Shown here: positions 43,693 to 53,021 of the stretch, piece after piece
Layout of the letters: the number at the start of each line of letters is the position of its first letter
How positions within the stretch are numbered: the stretch's first letter is position 1
From: Nonomuraea aurantiaca
GTDB taxonomy: Bacteria; Actinomycetota; Actinomycetes; Streptosporangiales; Streptosporangiaceae
DNA length: 64,000 nt
Assembly (NCBI RefSeq): GCF_020215705.1
Contig: NZ_JAIWNB010000018.1
Span: 62,001-126,000, forward strand
Direction: 5' to 3'
Notes under the pieces: model-generated
What the model saw: only the letters and a program-made list of their open reading frames with translations
Told to the model about the DNA's origin: nothing
Databases searched by the model: none
Translations under genes and position numbers: made by a program

Positions 43693-44623
43693 GACGCAGG
43701 AGCGCCGGACGCCGGGGCTGGTGCCTGTGGCCGAGACGATGCGCACCGCCGAGCGGCGGCCGTCCTCGGAGTCGGGGCAGTCCGAGCCCGCGGGGCCGCC
43801 GGTGCGGCTGGCGTCGGCGTTCTGGCGGCTGCTCGGCTCCGAGCTCGGCCTGACGTTCCGGCGGCCGCGCAACCAGGTGATGCTGGCCGTCGTGGCGTGC
43901 GTGCCGGTGCTGATCGGCATCGCGCTGCGCATCGCCAGCGCCGACGAGGCGGTCGGCGGGCTCATCGGCTCCGTCGCGGGCAACAGCCTCATGCTGACGT
44001 TCGCCTCGTTCTCCTTCCTGGTGCTGCTGCTGATGCCGATCGCGGTGAGCGTGGTCGGCGGCGACTCGATCGCGGGCGAGGCGGGCGCGGGGACGCTGCG
44101 GTACCTGCTCGCCGCGCCCGCCGGCCGGACGCGGCTGCTGGTCGTGAAGTACCTCAACGCGGTGGTGTTCGCCTACGCGACCACCGTCGTGGTGGCGCTG
44201 TCGGCGCTGGTCACCGGGCTGGTCCTGTTCCCGGTGGGGCCGGTGACGCTGCTGTCGGGCAGCACCATCTCGGTGGCCGAGGGCCTGCTGCGGATCCTCG
44301 TCACCGTCGGGTACGTGGGCGCGGGCATGGCGGCCCTGGCGGCCGTGGCGGTGGCCCTGTCGACGTTCACCGAGGTGTCCATCGGCGCCATCGCGGCGAC
44401 GATGATCCTGGTCATCGTCACCCAGGTGCTCAGGGCCATCCCGCAGCTCGAGGCGATCACGCCCTACCTGCTGCCCAGCTGGTGGACCAAGTTCGACGCG
44501 GTGCTGCGCAGTCCCGTCGACTTCGGGAGCCTCGGTCAGGGACTGCTGGTCTTCGGGGCGTACATCCTGCTGTTCGGCTCCATCGCGTGGGCCCGCTTCT
44601 CGGGCAAGGACATCACCTCCTGA
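43679..44623 (+). CDS. ABC-2-type transporter permease
   Basis: A 314-aa membrane protein. After a 50-residue cytoplasmic N-terminus come about six membrane helices (MLAVVACVPVLIGIALRIAS, VLLLMPIAVSVVGGDS and others) and the motif GDSIAGEAGAGTLRYLLAAP, typical of ABC-2 permeases. It begins inside the ATPase gene. A hairpin follows the stop codon. Confidence 0.88.
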   Translation: MSTAETQERRTPGLVPVAETMRTAERRPSSESGQSEPAGPPVRLASAFWRLLGSELGLTFRRPRNQVMLAVVACVPVLIGIALRIASADEAVGGLIGSVAGNSLMLTFASFSFLVLLLMPIAVSVVGGDSIAGEAGAGTLRYLLAAPAGRTRLLVVKYLNAVVFAYATTVVVALSALVTGLVLFPVGPVTLLSGSTISVAEGLLRILVTVGYVGAGMAALAAVAVALSTFTEVSIGAIAATMILVIVTQVLRAIPQLEAITPYLLPSWWTKFDAVLRSPVDFGSLGQGLLVFGAYILLFGSIAWARFSGKDITS

Positions 44624-44624
44624 G

Positions 44625-44656
44625 CGGTCCGGGCCGGTGAGATCCGACCCGGACCG
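44625..44656. terminator. Hairpin between convergent genes
   Basis: CGGTCCGGG and CCCGGACCG (44625-44633 and 44648-44656) form a perfect 9-bp GC stem with a 14-nt loop. It lies right after the permease stop and before the convergent ycnI stop. No U-tract follows, as is usual in high-GC actinobacteria. Confidence 0.65.
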
Positions 44657-44694
44657 TCTCGGCGGTCCGCCATCAGCGGAGAGCCGCCCGTACG

Positions 44695-45459
44695 TCAGGA
44701 CGGGCGGCGGCGCAGCGCCAGGACGGCGACCACGATGCCGATGATGCCCACCACGAGCCCGGCGCCGCCCAGCAGGCGCGCGGTGCCGTCCGAGGACGAG
44801 CCGGCCGCCACCGTGCCGGCCGACGGGGCCATGCCGTCAGCGGAGGCCGACGCCGAGGCGCCAGGAGCCGACGCGGCGGCCGACGGGGAGCCGCCGTGGT
44901 GCGAGTCGGACTCCGTCGCGGGGGTCAGCTTGAGCGTCGGAGCCGGGTGCTCCGCCTCGCTGCCGTCCGCCTTCGGGGCATCCGCCCACTTGACCACCTC
45001 GCCGCCCGAGTAGGTCTGCGTCGTCGGGAACGCGAGCTGGTCGGTGTCCGTGGGCAGCTGCCCCATGGACACCTCGAACTCCTGGAACTCGCCCTTACCG
45101 ATCTTCCCGCCCGACCAGACGACCTTGGTGACGGCCTCCTTCAGCTCGCCGTACTCGGTCTTGACGGGCTTGGGCAGCTTGCCCTCGGTGACTTTGACGC
45201 TCCACCCCGGCACCGGCTTGACCGAGACGAACGCCAGCGGGTGATCGCTGGGGAAGGAGACCTCGACCTTGACGGTCGAGGCGTCGTCGCGCTCGTTGGG
45301 CACCCGGAAGGCGACCTTGCTGAAGCCGCCCTGCTCGGCGGTGCCCGGGTTGATCGTGACATGGGCCAGCGCGGGAAGGGCGAGGCCGGCGGTGATGGCG
45401 GTGGCGGCGGCCAGGACGGTCGCCGTACGACGCATGAAGGGCAGACGCATGAAGGACAT
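44695..45459 (-). CDS. ycnI: YcnI-like (DUF1775) copper-binding exported protein
   Basis: 254 aa. ATG 45459 has GGAG 7 nt upstream. The signal peptide ends at LPALA, so the mature protein would begin with His (HVTINPGTAEQGGFSKVAF). In characterised YcnI proteins the N-terminal His forms a monohistidine brace that binds copper. A Ser/Ala-rich linker and a C-terminal helix (GGAGLVVGIIGIVVAVLALR) with basic end anchor it outside the membrane. It follows a membrane-protein gene by 47 bp. The csoR-copZ-copA operon lies 15 kb away. Confidence 0.88.
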   Translation of the reverse strand: MSFMRLPFMRRTATVLAAATAITAGLALPALAHVTINPGTAEQGGFSKVAFRVPNERDDASTVKVEVSFPSDHPLAFVSVKPVPGWSVKVTEGKLPKPVKTEYGELKEAVTKVVWSGGKIGKGEFQEFEVSMGQLPTDTDQLAFPTTQTYSGGEVVKWADAPKADGSEAEHPAPTLKLTPATESDSHHGGSPSAAASAPGASASASADGMAPSAGTVAAGSSSDGTARLLGGAGLVVGIIGIVVAVLALRRRPS

Positions 45460-45506
45460 GGGGAATCTCCACTGGGATGAGCGGGGGTCGAAAAGGTGTC
45501 AGAGGA

Positions 45507-46040
45507 TCAGGCGGGCAGTGGAGGTCCACGCCTGGCGACACAGTGCAGGAGCAGCGGATCGACCGGGACGATCCGTACGATCACCCTCGGGACGGCCGGC
45601 CGCACGGCGGGCACGGCGACCGGGCGCAGCAACGTCAGACGGTGACCGAGGCGGTGCAGCAGCGCCCAGAGCGCGCTCTCGCCGCGCGCCAGCCACCACC
45701 CCGTGATCAGCGTGGCCGTCAGGTGCGCCAGCAGCATGCCGGCGGCCTGGCCGAGCCCGCGGCCGTGCGGGTGCGAGATGACGTAGGCGGTGCCGTCGGC
45801 GCCGAACAGCTCGTGCAGCCCGAACTGGGCGCACATCAGCGCGACGTTGATCGCCCCGGCCGAGCGCTCCCGGGCGCTCAGCGCCAGGGCCGGCAGCAGC
45901 ACGGCGCCGAGGCCGAGCGCGGCCGTGTGCGGCGCGGGCACCGAGCCGCCGCCCATCGCGTGCGCGAGCGCGGCGAGCCCCACGCAGACGGCGGCGAACG
46001 CGGCCGTCCGCGCGAGTCTGAGGGGAAGTTCCGCGCGCAT
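45507..46040 (-). CDS. Uncharacterised membrane protein upstream of ycnI
   Basis: 177 aa with four or five hydrophobic segments (TAAFAAVCVGLAALAHAM, LGLGAVLLPALAL, AAGMLLAHLTATLITGWWLA) and several His in or near membrane segments (LAHAMGGG, HTAAL, GLHELFG, HPHGRGLG). ATG 46040 is chosen; GTG 46061 is possible. Position suggests co-transcription with ycnI and a role in copper handling; this is inference from context and the His residues only. Confidence 0.65.
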   Translation of the reverse strand: MRAELPLRLARTAAFAAVCVGLAALAHAMGGGSVPAPHTAALGLGAVLLPALALSARERSAGAINVALMCAQFGLHELFGADGTAYVISHPHGRGLGQAAGMLLAHLTATLITGWWLARGESALWALLHRLGHRLTLLRPVAVPAVRPAVPRVIVRIVPVDPLLLHCVARRGPPLPA

Positions 46041-46170
46041 GGGTGTGTCACATGCTCTCACGGGGGCAGGGGGCGGGGAGACCGCTCCTCCCAAGCCGTG
46101 CAATGCCTGGTTGATTTGCGGCAATTGTCGCTAGGGTCGTGCCGAACACGTTGACATTGAGGTGAGAACG

Positions 46171-46644
46171 TTGCGGCACTTTGCAGGATTGCTCATCGGA
46201 GTCGTGGTGACCGCAGCGGTGCTGGGAGGCGGTGGCTGGGCCGTCCAGCAGGCGTTATCCAGCGCGTCGGCCAACCCCGTGGTTGGGCAGAAGATGTGGA
46301 TCGCCCTCGGCGCGATGGCGGCGGTAGGGCTGGTCGTGGGCCTCGTGGTGGCGGGCCGGGTCTCGCCGATGGCCACGTTCGTGCCCTCGATGGTGTTGCT
46401 GGCCTGGACCGTGGTCTACTCCCTCGACGTGAACCGGGCGCTCTCCCTGATCCCCGCCGAGCCCTCGGTGAACCAGATCATCAGGGACGTCGGCACCGGT
46501 GACAAGACGCTGCTGACCACGGGCGTGTTCGCCCTGCTCGGGGTCGCCATGTTCATCCCGGTGCTGATGCCCTCCCGCTGGTCGCGGCGGCACGAGGACG
46601 AGGATGAGGACTACGAGGAGAGCCCCCAGGGCAGCTATTACTGA
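46171..46644 (+). CDS. Small integral membrane protein, TTG start
   Basis: 157 aa with four probable helices (FAGLLIGVVVTAAVLGGGGW, IALGAMAAVGLVVGLVVAG, FVPSMVLLAWTVVYSL, TTGVFALLGVAMFIPVLM) and an acidic C-terminal tail (EDEDEDYEE). GAGGTGA, a full complement of the 16S tail, lies 5 nt before TTG 46171, which supports TTG over the upstream GTG 46162. TAGGGT at 46134-46139 may be the -10. Function unknown. Confidence 0.75.
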   Translation: MRHFAGLLIGVVVTAAVLGGGGWAVQQALSSASANPVVGQKMWIALGAMAAVGLVVGLVVAGRVSPMATFVPSMVLLAWTVVYSLDVNRALSLIPAEPSVNQIIRDVGTGDKTLLTTGVFALLGVAMFIPVLMPSRWSRRHEDEDEDYEESPQGSYY

Positions 46645-46696
46645 TCGTCGTCCTCGAGATCGGCGTTCATGCGGGCGGGCGTCCGCATGAACGCCA

Positions 46697-47458
46697 TCAG
46701 CGGCTGCCGGTGTAGAGGCGCGTGACCACGTCCTCGATCGTGGACTGCTCGGGCGCCGTGGCCATCAGCTCGTCGAGCGTGCCGTCGAACGCCAGCCGCC
46801 CGTGGTCGATCAGCATGACCCGGCGGCAGAGCCGTTCGATGTCGCCCAGGTCATGCGTGGTCAGCAGCACGGTCGTGCCCTGCTCGGCGTTGAGCCGGCG
46901 CAGGAACGCCCGGATGCTCGACTTGCTGACCACGTCGAGCCCGATCGTCGGCTCGTCGAGCACCAGCACGTCGGGCGCGTGCAGCAGCGCGGCGGCCAGG
47001 TCGCCGCGCATGCGCTGGCCCAGGCTGAGCTGACGCACCGGCGTGCGGGTGAAGGCGCCCAGGTCGAGCGTCTCGATCAGCTCGTCGAGCCGCGTCTTGA
47101 AGACCTTGCGATCTACTTTGTAAAGGAGCCGGATCAGTTCGAAACTGTCGCGCAGCGGAAGGTCCCACCACAGCGTCGTCCGCTGCCCGAACACCACGCC
47201 GATGCGCCGCGCCAGCGTCGTGCGCTTGCGCGAGGGGTCGAGCCCGGCCACCCGCACCCGGCCTGACGTGGGGGTCAGGATGCCGCACAGCATCTTGATC
47301 GTGGTGGACTTGCCGGCGCCGTTGGGGCCGAGGTAGCCGACGAACTCTCCCGGCGCCACGGTGAACGACAGGTCGCATACGGCGTGCACGAGGTTCCCCT
47401 TGAGCTTGAGGCTCCTTCGCACCTTGAACGAGCGCCCGGCCCGATCGAGCTCGATCAT
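46697..47458 (-). CDS. ABC transporter ATP-binding protein (COG4586-like)
   Basis: 253 aa: Walker A GPNGAGKST, signature LSLGQRMRGDLAAALLH, Walker B VLVLDEPTIGLD and H-loop LLTTHDLGD. The segment FGQRTTLWWDLP is typical of the exporters with DUF990-type permeases. ATG 47458 has GGGAG upstream and follows the second permease stop by two bp. It is the last gene of a three-gene exporter operon. Confidence 0.9.
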   Translation of the reverse strand: MIELDRAGRSFKVRRSLKLKGNLVHAVCDLSFTVAPGEFVGYLGPNGAGKSTTIKMLCGILTPTSGRVRVAGLDPSRKRTTLARRIGVVFGQRTTLWWDLPLRDSFELIRLLYKVDRKVFKTRLDELIETLDLGAFTRTPVRQLSLGQRMRGDLAAALLHAPDVLVLDEPTIGLDVVSKSSIRAFLRRLNAEQGTTVLLTTHDLGDIERLCRRVMLIDHGRLAFDGTLDELMATAPEQSTIEDVVTRLYTGSR

Positions 47459-47460
47459 CC

Positions 47461-48249
47461 CTAACTCCCTGTGGATCGGTAGTGCCGGATGCCCAGGCGC
47501 CAGGCGGACCCGGCGAGCAGGGCGAGGACCAGGGCCGCGACCGGCCCGAGGAAGCGCATGAAGCCCGGAGTGCCGAACGGGTCGTCCCGGTCCAGCACGT
47601 AGAGGGCGGGCTGCCAGTTGATGAAGGCCAGCGGCAGCGCGTAGGTCACCCCGCGCACCAGGTCGCGGCCGTAGATGGCGAGCGGGTATTGGGTGAGCTG
47701 GCCGCTGCCGTAGGTGAAGGCGTTGGTCACCTCGGGCGCGTCGGTCAGCACGAACTGCAGCGCCCCGGCCAGCGTCCAGAGCGCCCCGAAGATGACCACA
47801 CCGGTCGCGATCATGACGGGGACCATCCAGAGCCGCCCGGAGCCGAGGTCGAGGGCGCTGATCGCGTAGCCGAGCACGATCGCCGCCTGCAGGACGCGGC
47901 CGGCGCGGGTCGGCAGGAAGCGGTCGGTCGCCAGCTGGATCCAGGCGCTCACGGGCCTGATCAGCATGGTGTCGAACGTGCCCGCCTTGATGTGCTGGCT
48001 GATCCGGTCGACGTTGCTGACGAACAGGTCGCACAGGCAGAAGGCCAGGTTGGCCGTGCCGTACAGGAAGAGCGTCTCCTCGCGGGAGAAGCCGGCCAGG
48101 GAGGTGGTGTTGGCGAAGATGATGAGGATCACCGCCACGTCGGTGCCCGCCACGAACAGGCCGAGCACGGTCGTGAGGGCGAACGAGGCCGGGTAGGCCA
48201 TCGCGGCGCGGGTCCAGGTCCAGGCCAGCAGGAAATAGCTCCTAACCAC
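47461..48249 (-). CDS. ABC exporter permease 2 (DUF990/COG3694-like)
   Basis: 262 aa with six hydrophobic helices and family-typical segments (FLYGTANLAFCLCDLF, GTFDTMLIRPVSAW, YPLAIYGRDLVRG). GTG 48249 overlaps the end of permease 1 by 8 bp. It pairs with permease 1 and the ATPase to form a heteromeric exporter of unknown substrate. Confidence 0.88.
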   Translation of the reverse strand: MVRSYFLLAWTWTRAAMAYPASFALTTVLGLFVAGTDVAVILIIFANTTSLAGFSREETLFLYGTANLAFCLCDLFVSNVDRISQHIKAGTFDTMLIRPVSAWIQLATDRFLPTRAGRVLQAAIVLGYAISALDLGSGRLWMVPVMIATGVVIFGALWTLAGALQFVLTDAPEVTNAFTYGSGQLTQYPLAIYGRDLVRGVTYALPLAFINWQPALYVLDRDDPFGTPGFMRFLGPVAALVLALLAGSAWRLGIRHYRSTGS

Positions 48250-49027
48250 CCTGGATCACCACCTTGTGGCGGATGGCCCGCGTGCCGAGCGCGCCGGCGG
48301 CGAGCAGCGCGGCGGCCCAGCAGCCCTGGAAGGCCAGGGTCTCCAGGACGGGCGCCTTGCCGAGGTAGAGGTCGGTGGGTGCCTGGACCATCGCGGCCCA
48401 CGGCAGCGCCCTGGCCAGCTCGCCGAGCAGGCCGGGGAACAGGCTGAGCGGCAGCAGCATCCCACTGAACAGTATGGTGAGCACCAGCGAGAACGCCCCC
48501 ACACCACGCTCGTCGATCAGCCAGCAGACCGACAGCGAGACCAGGTAGCGCCAGCCGAAGCTGGCGACCATCCCGGCCAGGAAGCTGACCAGGAAGGCGA
48601 GCCACTGCCCGGGTCCGGCGGGATGGGTGACGCCGAACAGCGCGGCGCCCAGCAGCATCGGCGGGATGCCGCGCACCAGGAACAGGTAGCAGGCCCGGCC
48701 CAGGTCCTCCGACAGGGACCAGAGCAGGAGCGAGGCGGGGCGGACGAGGTCGAGCGCGATGTCGCCGCTGCGGATCCGCTCGGGGATGGCCAGGCCGGTG
48801 CCGAACAGCTGCATCGGGCCGATGAGGGCCTGGGTGATGAAGCAGAACGTGACGGCCTGGGTGACGTCGTAGCCGGCCAGGCCGGGTCGGGCCTGCCAGA
48901 GGGCGATGAGGATGTAGGCGCGCAGGATGCCGAAGACACTGTTGGTGAAGGCGCCCGCGACCGCGGCCCAGACGTAGGTGGCGTGCTTGCGGAAGCCGTA
49001 CCGGACCAGCCGGGCATAGAGGGGTAT
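48242..49027 (-). CDS. ABC exporter permease 1 (COG4587-like), apparent ATA start
   Basis: About 261 aa, matching its partner in length and topology. PLYARLVRYGFRKHATYVWA, SGDIALDLVRPASLLLWSL and the C-terminal KVVIQGG fit the family. No ATG, GTG or TTG is present in frame near the expected N-terminus. The codon at the right place is ATA (49027), which has GGAGG nine nt upstream. Either ATA is used as a rare start, or the base is a mutation or sequencing error of ATG. No other lesion is seen. Confidence 0.8.
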   Translation of the reverse strand: MPLYARLVRYGFRKHATYVWAAVAGAFTNSVFGILRAYILIALWQARPGLAGYDVTQAVTFCFITQALIGPMQLFGTGLAIPERIRSGDIALDLVRPASLLLWSLSEDLGRACYLFLVRGIPPMLLGAALFGVTHPAGPGQWLAFLVSFLAGMVASFGWRYLVSLSVCWLIDERGVGAFSLVLTILFSGMLLPLSLFPGLLGELARALPWAAMVQAPTDLYLGKAPVLETLAFQGCWAAALLAAGALGTRAIRHKVVIQGG

Positions 49028-49269
49028 GGTTTTGCACCTCCGGAGAGTGATGGCACGGTGACGAACCGTGCCCGGACCCGCACGCGGGTCAGCCGATGGA
49101 AGCCATGAATTATCTGCTTTCCGGCCGGCGATCCGCAACGCGATAAACGACGCGCGGGCCGCCATCCGGCCTGGTGCGACACATGGCCGAAATAGTCCCG
49201 TAAGCGAGGAGATACTTACTTGCGAGTAGAGCGATGTTCTAGGGGGAAGGAGATTCATCGGAGGGATAT

Positions 49270-50244
49270 ATGGACTTGGACAGGGACGTCGCTCCCGACT
49301 ATCCACTGAGCTGGCAGGCTCGCGCGGTCACCGGTCTGATGCGCGGGACCCTCAAGCCGGCCTCCCACCTCCTGATGCGCCATCCCCTGACGATCGACTG
49401 CGCCGCCCGGCTCGGCGAACTGGGCCGCCTGGTGCCGTTACGGCCGCCCGGCCATGTGAACGTCGAGCCGGCCGCCTTCTCCGCGTGCGGCGGGGAGTGG
49501 GTACGCGCGGGCGCGGATCTCGACGAGGGCAAGGTGCTGCTGTACTTCCACGGCGGCGGCTACTTCTCCTGCTCGCCCAGGACGCACCGGCCGATCACCT
49601 GGCGCCTGTCCGTCGCGGCCCGCCGCCCGGTGCTCGGCCTCGACTACCGCCAGGGGCCGGTCCACAAGCTGGCGGACTCCCTGAGTGACGCGCTGGAGGC
49701 ATATGACTGCCTGCTGAAGCGCGGGTACGCGCCCGAGGACGTCCTGTTCGGCGGCGACTCGGCGGGCGGGCACCTCACGCTCGCCACCCTGCTCGCCCTG
49801 CGCGACCGCGGCCTGCCACTGCCGGCCGCGGCGGTCTGCCTGTCGCCCTGGGCCGACCTGACGGACCTCCCCAAGCGCGCGAACCGCTGGCAGGATCCGA
49901 TGCTGTCGGCCAGTCGCATCCGCTGGCTGGCCCGGCGCTGGACCTCCGGCCTGGACCCGCGCGACCCCCTCGTGTCGCCCGTGCTCGGCGACTTCACCGG
50001 CCTGCCGCCGCTCATGATCGTCACCGGCTCGACGGAGGTGCTCCGGGACGAGGCCCGGCGCGTGGCGGTCAAGGCCAGGCTGGCGGGGGTGCCGGTGACG
50101 TACGAGGAATGGCGGCGGATGCCGCACGTGTTCCCGATCCTGGCCGACGTGCTGCCCGAGGGCAGGCTGGCCTTCCGGCACATGGCAAGGTTCTTCGCCG
50201 CGGTCGCGGCGGTGCGGTCGGCCTCGCTGGAGGACGCGGCCTGA
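49270..50244 (+). CDS. Alpha/beta hydrolase, hormone-sensitive-lipase type esterase
   Basis: 324 aa with the HSL-family oxyanion motif YFHGGGYF, the nucleophile elbow GGDSAGGH, an acid in VTGSTEVLRDEA and the catalytic His in RMPHVFP. GGAGGG precedes ATG 49270. Such enzymes hydrolyse short acyl esters or sterol esters. No signal peptide is seen, so it is cytoplasmic. It is divergent from the exporter operon. Confidence 0.87.
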   Translation: MDLDRDVAPDYPLSWQARAVTGLMRGTLKPASHLLMRHPLTIDCAARLGELGRLVPLRPPGHVNVEPAAFSACGGEWVRAGADLDEGKVLLYFHGGGYFSCSPRTHRPITWRLSVAARRPVLGLDYRQGPVHKLADSLSDALEAYDCLLKRGYAPEDVLFGGDSAGGHLTLATLLALRDRGLPLPAAAVCLSPWADLTDLPKRANRWQDPMLSASRIRWLARRWTSGLDPRDPLVSPVLGDFTGLPPLMIVTGSTEVLRDEARRVAVKARLAGVPVTYEEWRRMPHVFPILADVLPEGRLAFRHMARFFAAVAAVRSASLEDAA

Positions 50245-50372
50245 CCCCTTGGGGTCCGGGGCGGTCTTCGTGATGCGATGCTGGATGTGTCGCGGCGAGT
50301 GAACGGTGTGCAGGAATCCCGTCATTGTCGTTACCCGTTGCCGTTCGCCCCCGACCGGACCGCGGATCGGGT

Positions 50373-50391
50373 GTAGGTTAGGCATACCTAA
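50373..50391. promoter_or_regulatory. Iron box (IdeR/DmdR-type)
   Basis: GTAGGTTAGGCATACCTAA matches the known 19-bp actinobacterial iron box (TTAGGTTAGGCTAACCTAA) at most positions. It lies 18 bp before the siderophore-interacting protein start, so iron-dependent repression by IdeR/DmdR is expected. Confidence 0.8.
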
Positions 50392-50409
50392 TATTTCGAG
50401 GAGTGTCCG

Positions 50410-51243
50410 ATGGCTGACAAGCCCAGAGATCACCATCGCGGCGTAGTGATCCGTACGGAGCGGATCACGCCGCACATGATCCGTGTCGTGGTCGGCGGTG
50501 AGGATCTGCGGGACTTCGCCACCTCGGGTCTCACCGATCACTACGTCAAGCTCGTCTTCCCGCACGAGGGGGTCGACTATCCGACCCCGTTCAATGTCCA
50601 GCACGTACGCGAGACCATGCCGCGGGAGGTCTGGCCGCGGCTGCGCAGCTACACCGTGCGCGCCTGGGACCCCGACGCCGGGGAGATGACGCTCGACTTC
50701 GTCTACCACGGCGAGGAGGGCATCGCCGGGCCGTGGGCCGCGCGGGCCGTGCCCGGCGACGAGCTGTTCATGCTCGGCCCCGGCGGCGCCTACGCGCCGC
50801 GCCCGGAGGCGGGCTGGCACCTGCTCGTCGGTGACGAGAGCGCGCTCCCGGCGATCGCGGCCGCGCTGGAGGCGCTGCCCGACGGCGCCACCGCCTACGC
50901 CTTCCTCGAGGTCGACGGGCCGGAGGAGGAGCAGAAACTGCGGGTCTCGGGTGAGACACGGCTCGTCTGGCTGCACCGCGACGGCGCCCCCGTCGGTGCG
51001 GCGCTGGTGAAGGCGGTGCGCGAGCTGGAGTTCCCCGACGGTGACGTGCATGCGTTCGTCCACGGCGAGGCGGGGTTCGTCAAGGAACTGCGGCGCCACC
51101 TCCGGGTCGAGCGCAAGGTGCCGATGGAGCAGCTGTCGATCTCCGGCTACTGGCGGCTCGGCGCCGACGACGAGGGCTGGCGGGCCGCGAAGCGCGACTG
51201 GAACCGCCAGGTCGAAGCTGAGGAGGCCGCGGCGCTCGGCTAG
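50410..51243 (+). CDS. Siderophore-interacting protein (ferric-siderophore reductase)
   Basis: 277 aa of the ViuB/SIP family. The FAD-binding domain has RLRSYTVRAWDPDAGEMTLD and the NAD(P)H domain has LVGDESALPAIAAALE. The C-terminal SISGYWRLGADDEGWRAAK is the family's diagnostic ending. It reduces Fe(III)-siderophores in the cytoplasm to free iron. ATG 50410 has GAGGAG upstream. A strong iron box lies in its promoter, and no siderophore biosynthesis or uptake gene is adjacent. Confidence 0.93.
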   Translation: MADKPRDHHRGVVIRTERITPHMIRVVVGGEDLRDFATSGLTDHYVKLVFPHEGVDYPTPFNVQHVRETMPREVWPRLRSYTVRAWDPDAGEMTLDFVYHGEEGIAGPWAARAVPGDELFMLGPGGAYAPRPEAGWHLLVGDESALPAIAAALEALPDGATAYAFLEVDGPEEEQKLRVSGETRLVWLHRDGAPVGAALVKAVRELEFPDGDVHAFVHGEAGFVKELRRHLRVERKVPMEQLSISGYWRLGADDEGWRAAKRDWNRQVEAEEAAALG

Positions 51244-51413
51244 GCTGCTTCTTGGGTAAAACGCCACTTCAGGCCATCGAGTCACACCGCTTACTTACCT
51301 TGGAGGCACGACCGCCTTACCTCCGATACCCCTTGTGAAAACCATGCGGAAACCCCGCTCGGATGGGACGACAGTGTGCTTTGGCCGTGTCCCAGACAGC
51401 GAGCGGAGAACCG

Positions 51414-53021
51414 ATGGCGCGTGGTGCGAGCGACATGCCTCCAGGTGTGCGACCGCTTACGGTGGGCGACCCGGTCATCATCGGCAGATACCTGCTCCTC
51501 GGACGCCTCGGCACCGGGGGCATGGGGGTGGTCTACCTGGCCGAACATCCGCGGGGCGGTCTGGTGGCGCTGAAGACGCCGCACGCGATACACCTCAACG
51601 ATCCCACGTTGCGGGCCCGTTTCGCGGAGGAAGTCGCATTTTCGCGGCGACTCGTACCCTTCTGCACCGCAGCGGTGATCGAGGACGGCACCGACCGGGA
51701 CCGCCCCTACCTCGTCACCGAGTACATTCCGGGCCCCGCCCTGTCCCAGGTCGTGATGGCGCGCGGGCCGCTCACGCCCGACCTGGCCTACGGCGCCGGG
51801 CTCGGCGTGGCGGCGGCGCTGGTCGCCGTGCACGAGGCGGGGCTGGTCCACCGCGACCTCAAACCGGGCAACGTGCTGCTGTCCGAGGACGGCCCGCGGG
51901 TGATCGACTTCGGCATCGCCCGCGACGTCGACACGCTGGGTGCGCACACGCAGGCGGGACAGGTCATGGGCAGTCCGGGCTGGGTGGCGCCCGAGCGGCT
52001 GACCGGCGGGCCCGCCATGCCCGCGTCGGACGTGTTCGCCTGGGGCTGCCTGGTGGCGTTCGCCGCGACGGGGCACCATCCGTTCGGTGGTGGCGAGGCC
52101 GACGTGCTGACCCGCCGCATCCTGTTCGAGGCGCCGCGCGTCGAGGGCGTGCCCGCCCTGCTGCGGCCCGCGGTCGAGGCGGCGCTGGCCAAGGCGCCCG
52201 GCGACCGGCCCAAGGCCGCCGACCTGTTACGCGTCCTGCTCGCCGCCGGAGGCGTGGGCCATCCGTGGGACCTGCGGGCCGCGGTGGCGGGCGTACTCGC
52301 GGAGATCTGGACGCCCGTGCCCTATCCGCCGGGAGCGGGCAGGGTACGGCTCGCGCCCGAGACCGGAGAAGGGGCACGGCTCGCGCCCGGGACCGGCGGA
52401 GGGGTATGGCCCCCGCCTGGGACCGGGAGCGGCGAGGAGGCGACGGCCGCGCCGAAGCGCGGACGCAGGGCCAAGGCCGGGGCGCACCTGTCGCACGCCA
52501 CCTTCGCGGCGCTGGCCACGGTCTCCATCGCGGCCGTCACTGTGATCGCGGCGTCGGGGGGCGGTGGTGGTCTGAGCATCGGCGGGGCCTCCCCGCTGCC
52601 GGAGAACCAGCCCGCCGTCCAGCCGTACGAGACCGCCCAGTCCACCAGGCGCCCCATGGCCACCCCTTCGAGCAGCGTCCCGGCCACCGTGGCGGGCACG
52701 GCGATCACCTCGCCGCCGGTGTCCGCCACCCGGGCCCGTACGACCGCCCCGATCATCGTGCTCGACCCGTCGCCCGAGCGGAAGACCGCCTGGCATCCAC
52801 CGGCCACGTACGGACCGGGCGGACCGGGCGACACGGACACGGGCGGCGGCTGTGCCGGCCCCGCGGGAAAGAGACGCGGCGGCGCGGCCAGGCGCGGCTG
52901 CCCACCCCCGTCGGCGTCCATCACCACGATCCCGCAGGACGGCCCCGGGGAGTCGCCGGACCCGTCGATCACCCCATCGACCTCGGAAACGGTCACCGCT
53001 CCGGCCACCGGCTCCTCCTGA
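51414..53021 (+). CDS. Membrane Ser/Thr protein kinase
   Basis: 535 aa. The kinase domain (residues 25-285) has the Gly loop GRLGTGGMG, catalytic Lys54 in VALKTP, HRDLKPGN, DFG at about residue 165 and APE. A juxtamembrane linker with three imperfect repeats (RLAPETGEGA, RLAPGTGGGV, PPPGTGSGE) is followed by one membrane helix (ALATVSIAAVTVIAASGG) and a disordered Ser/Thr/Pro-rich extracytoplasmic tail without PASTA repeats. GGAG precedes ATG 51414. Target unknown. Confidence 0.9.
   Translation: MARGASDMPPGVRPLTVGDPVIIGRYLLLGRLGTGGMGVVYLAEHPRGGLVALKTPHAIHLNDPTLRARFAEEVAFSRRLVPFCTAAVIEDGTDRDRPYLVTEYIPGPALSQVVMARGPLTPDLAYGAGLGVAAALVAVHEAGLVHRDLKPGNVLLSEDGPRVIDFGIARDVDTLGAHTQAGQVMGSPGWVAPERLTGGPAMPASDVFAWGCLVAFAATGHHPFGGGEADVLTRRILFEAPRVEGVPALLRPAVEAALAKAPGDRPKAADLLRVLLAAGGVGHPWDLRAAVAGVLAEIWTPVPYPPGAGRVRLAPETGEGARLAPGTGGGVWPPPGTGSGEEATAAPKRGRRAKAGAHLSHATFAALATVSIAAVTVIAASGGGGGLSIGGASPLPENQPAVQPYETAQSTRRPMATPSSSVPATVAGTAITSPPVSATRARTTAPIIVLDPSPERKTAWHPPATYGPGGPGDTDTGGGCAGPAGKRRGGAARRGCPPPSASITTIPQDGPGESPDPSITPSTSETVTAPATGSS

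Noticed and set aside
50243..50256. GACCCCTTGGGGTC palindrome after the alpha/beta hydrolase stop
   Set aside because: It could form only a short 5-6-bp stem with almost no loop and no U-tract, so I do not call it a terminator.
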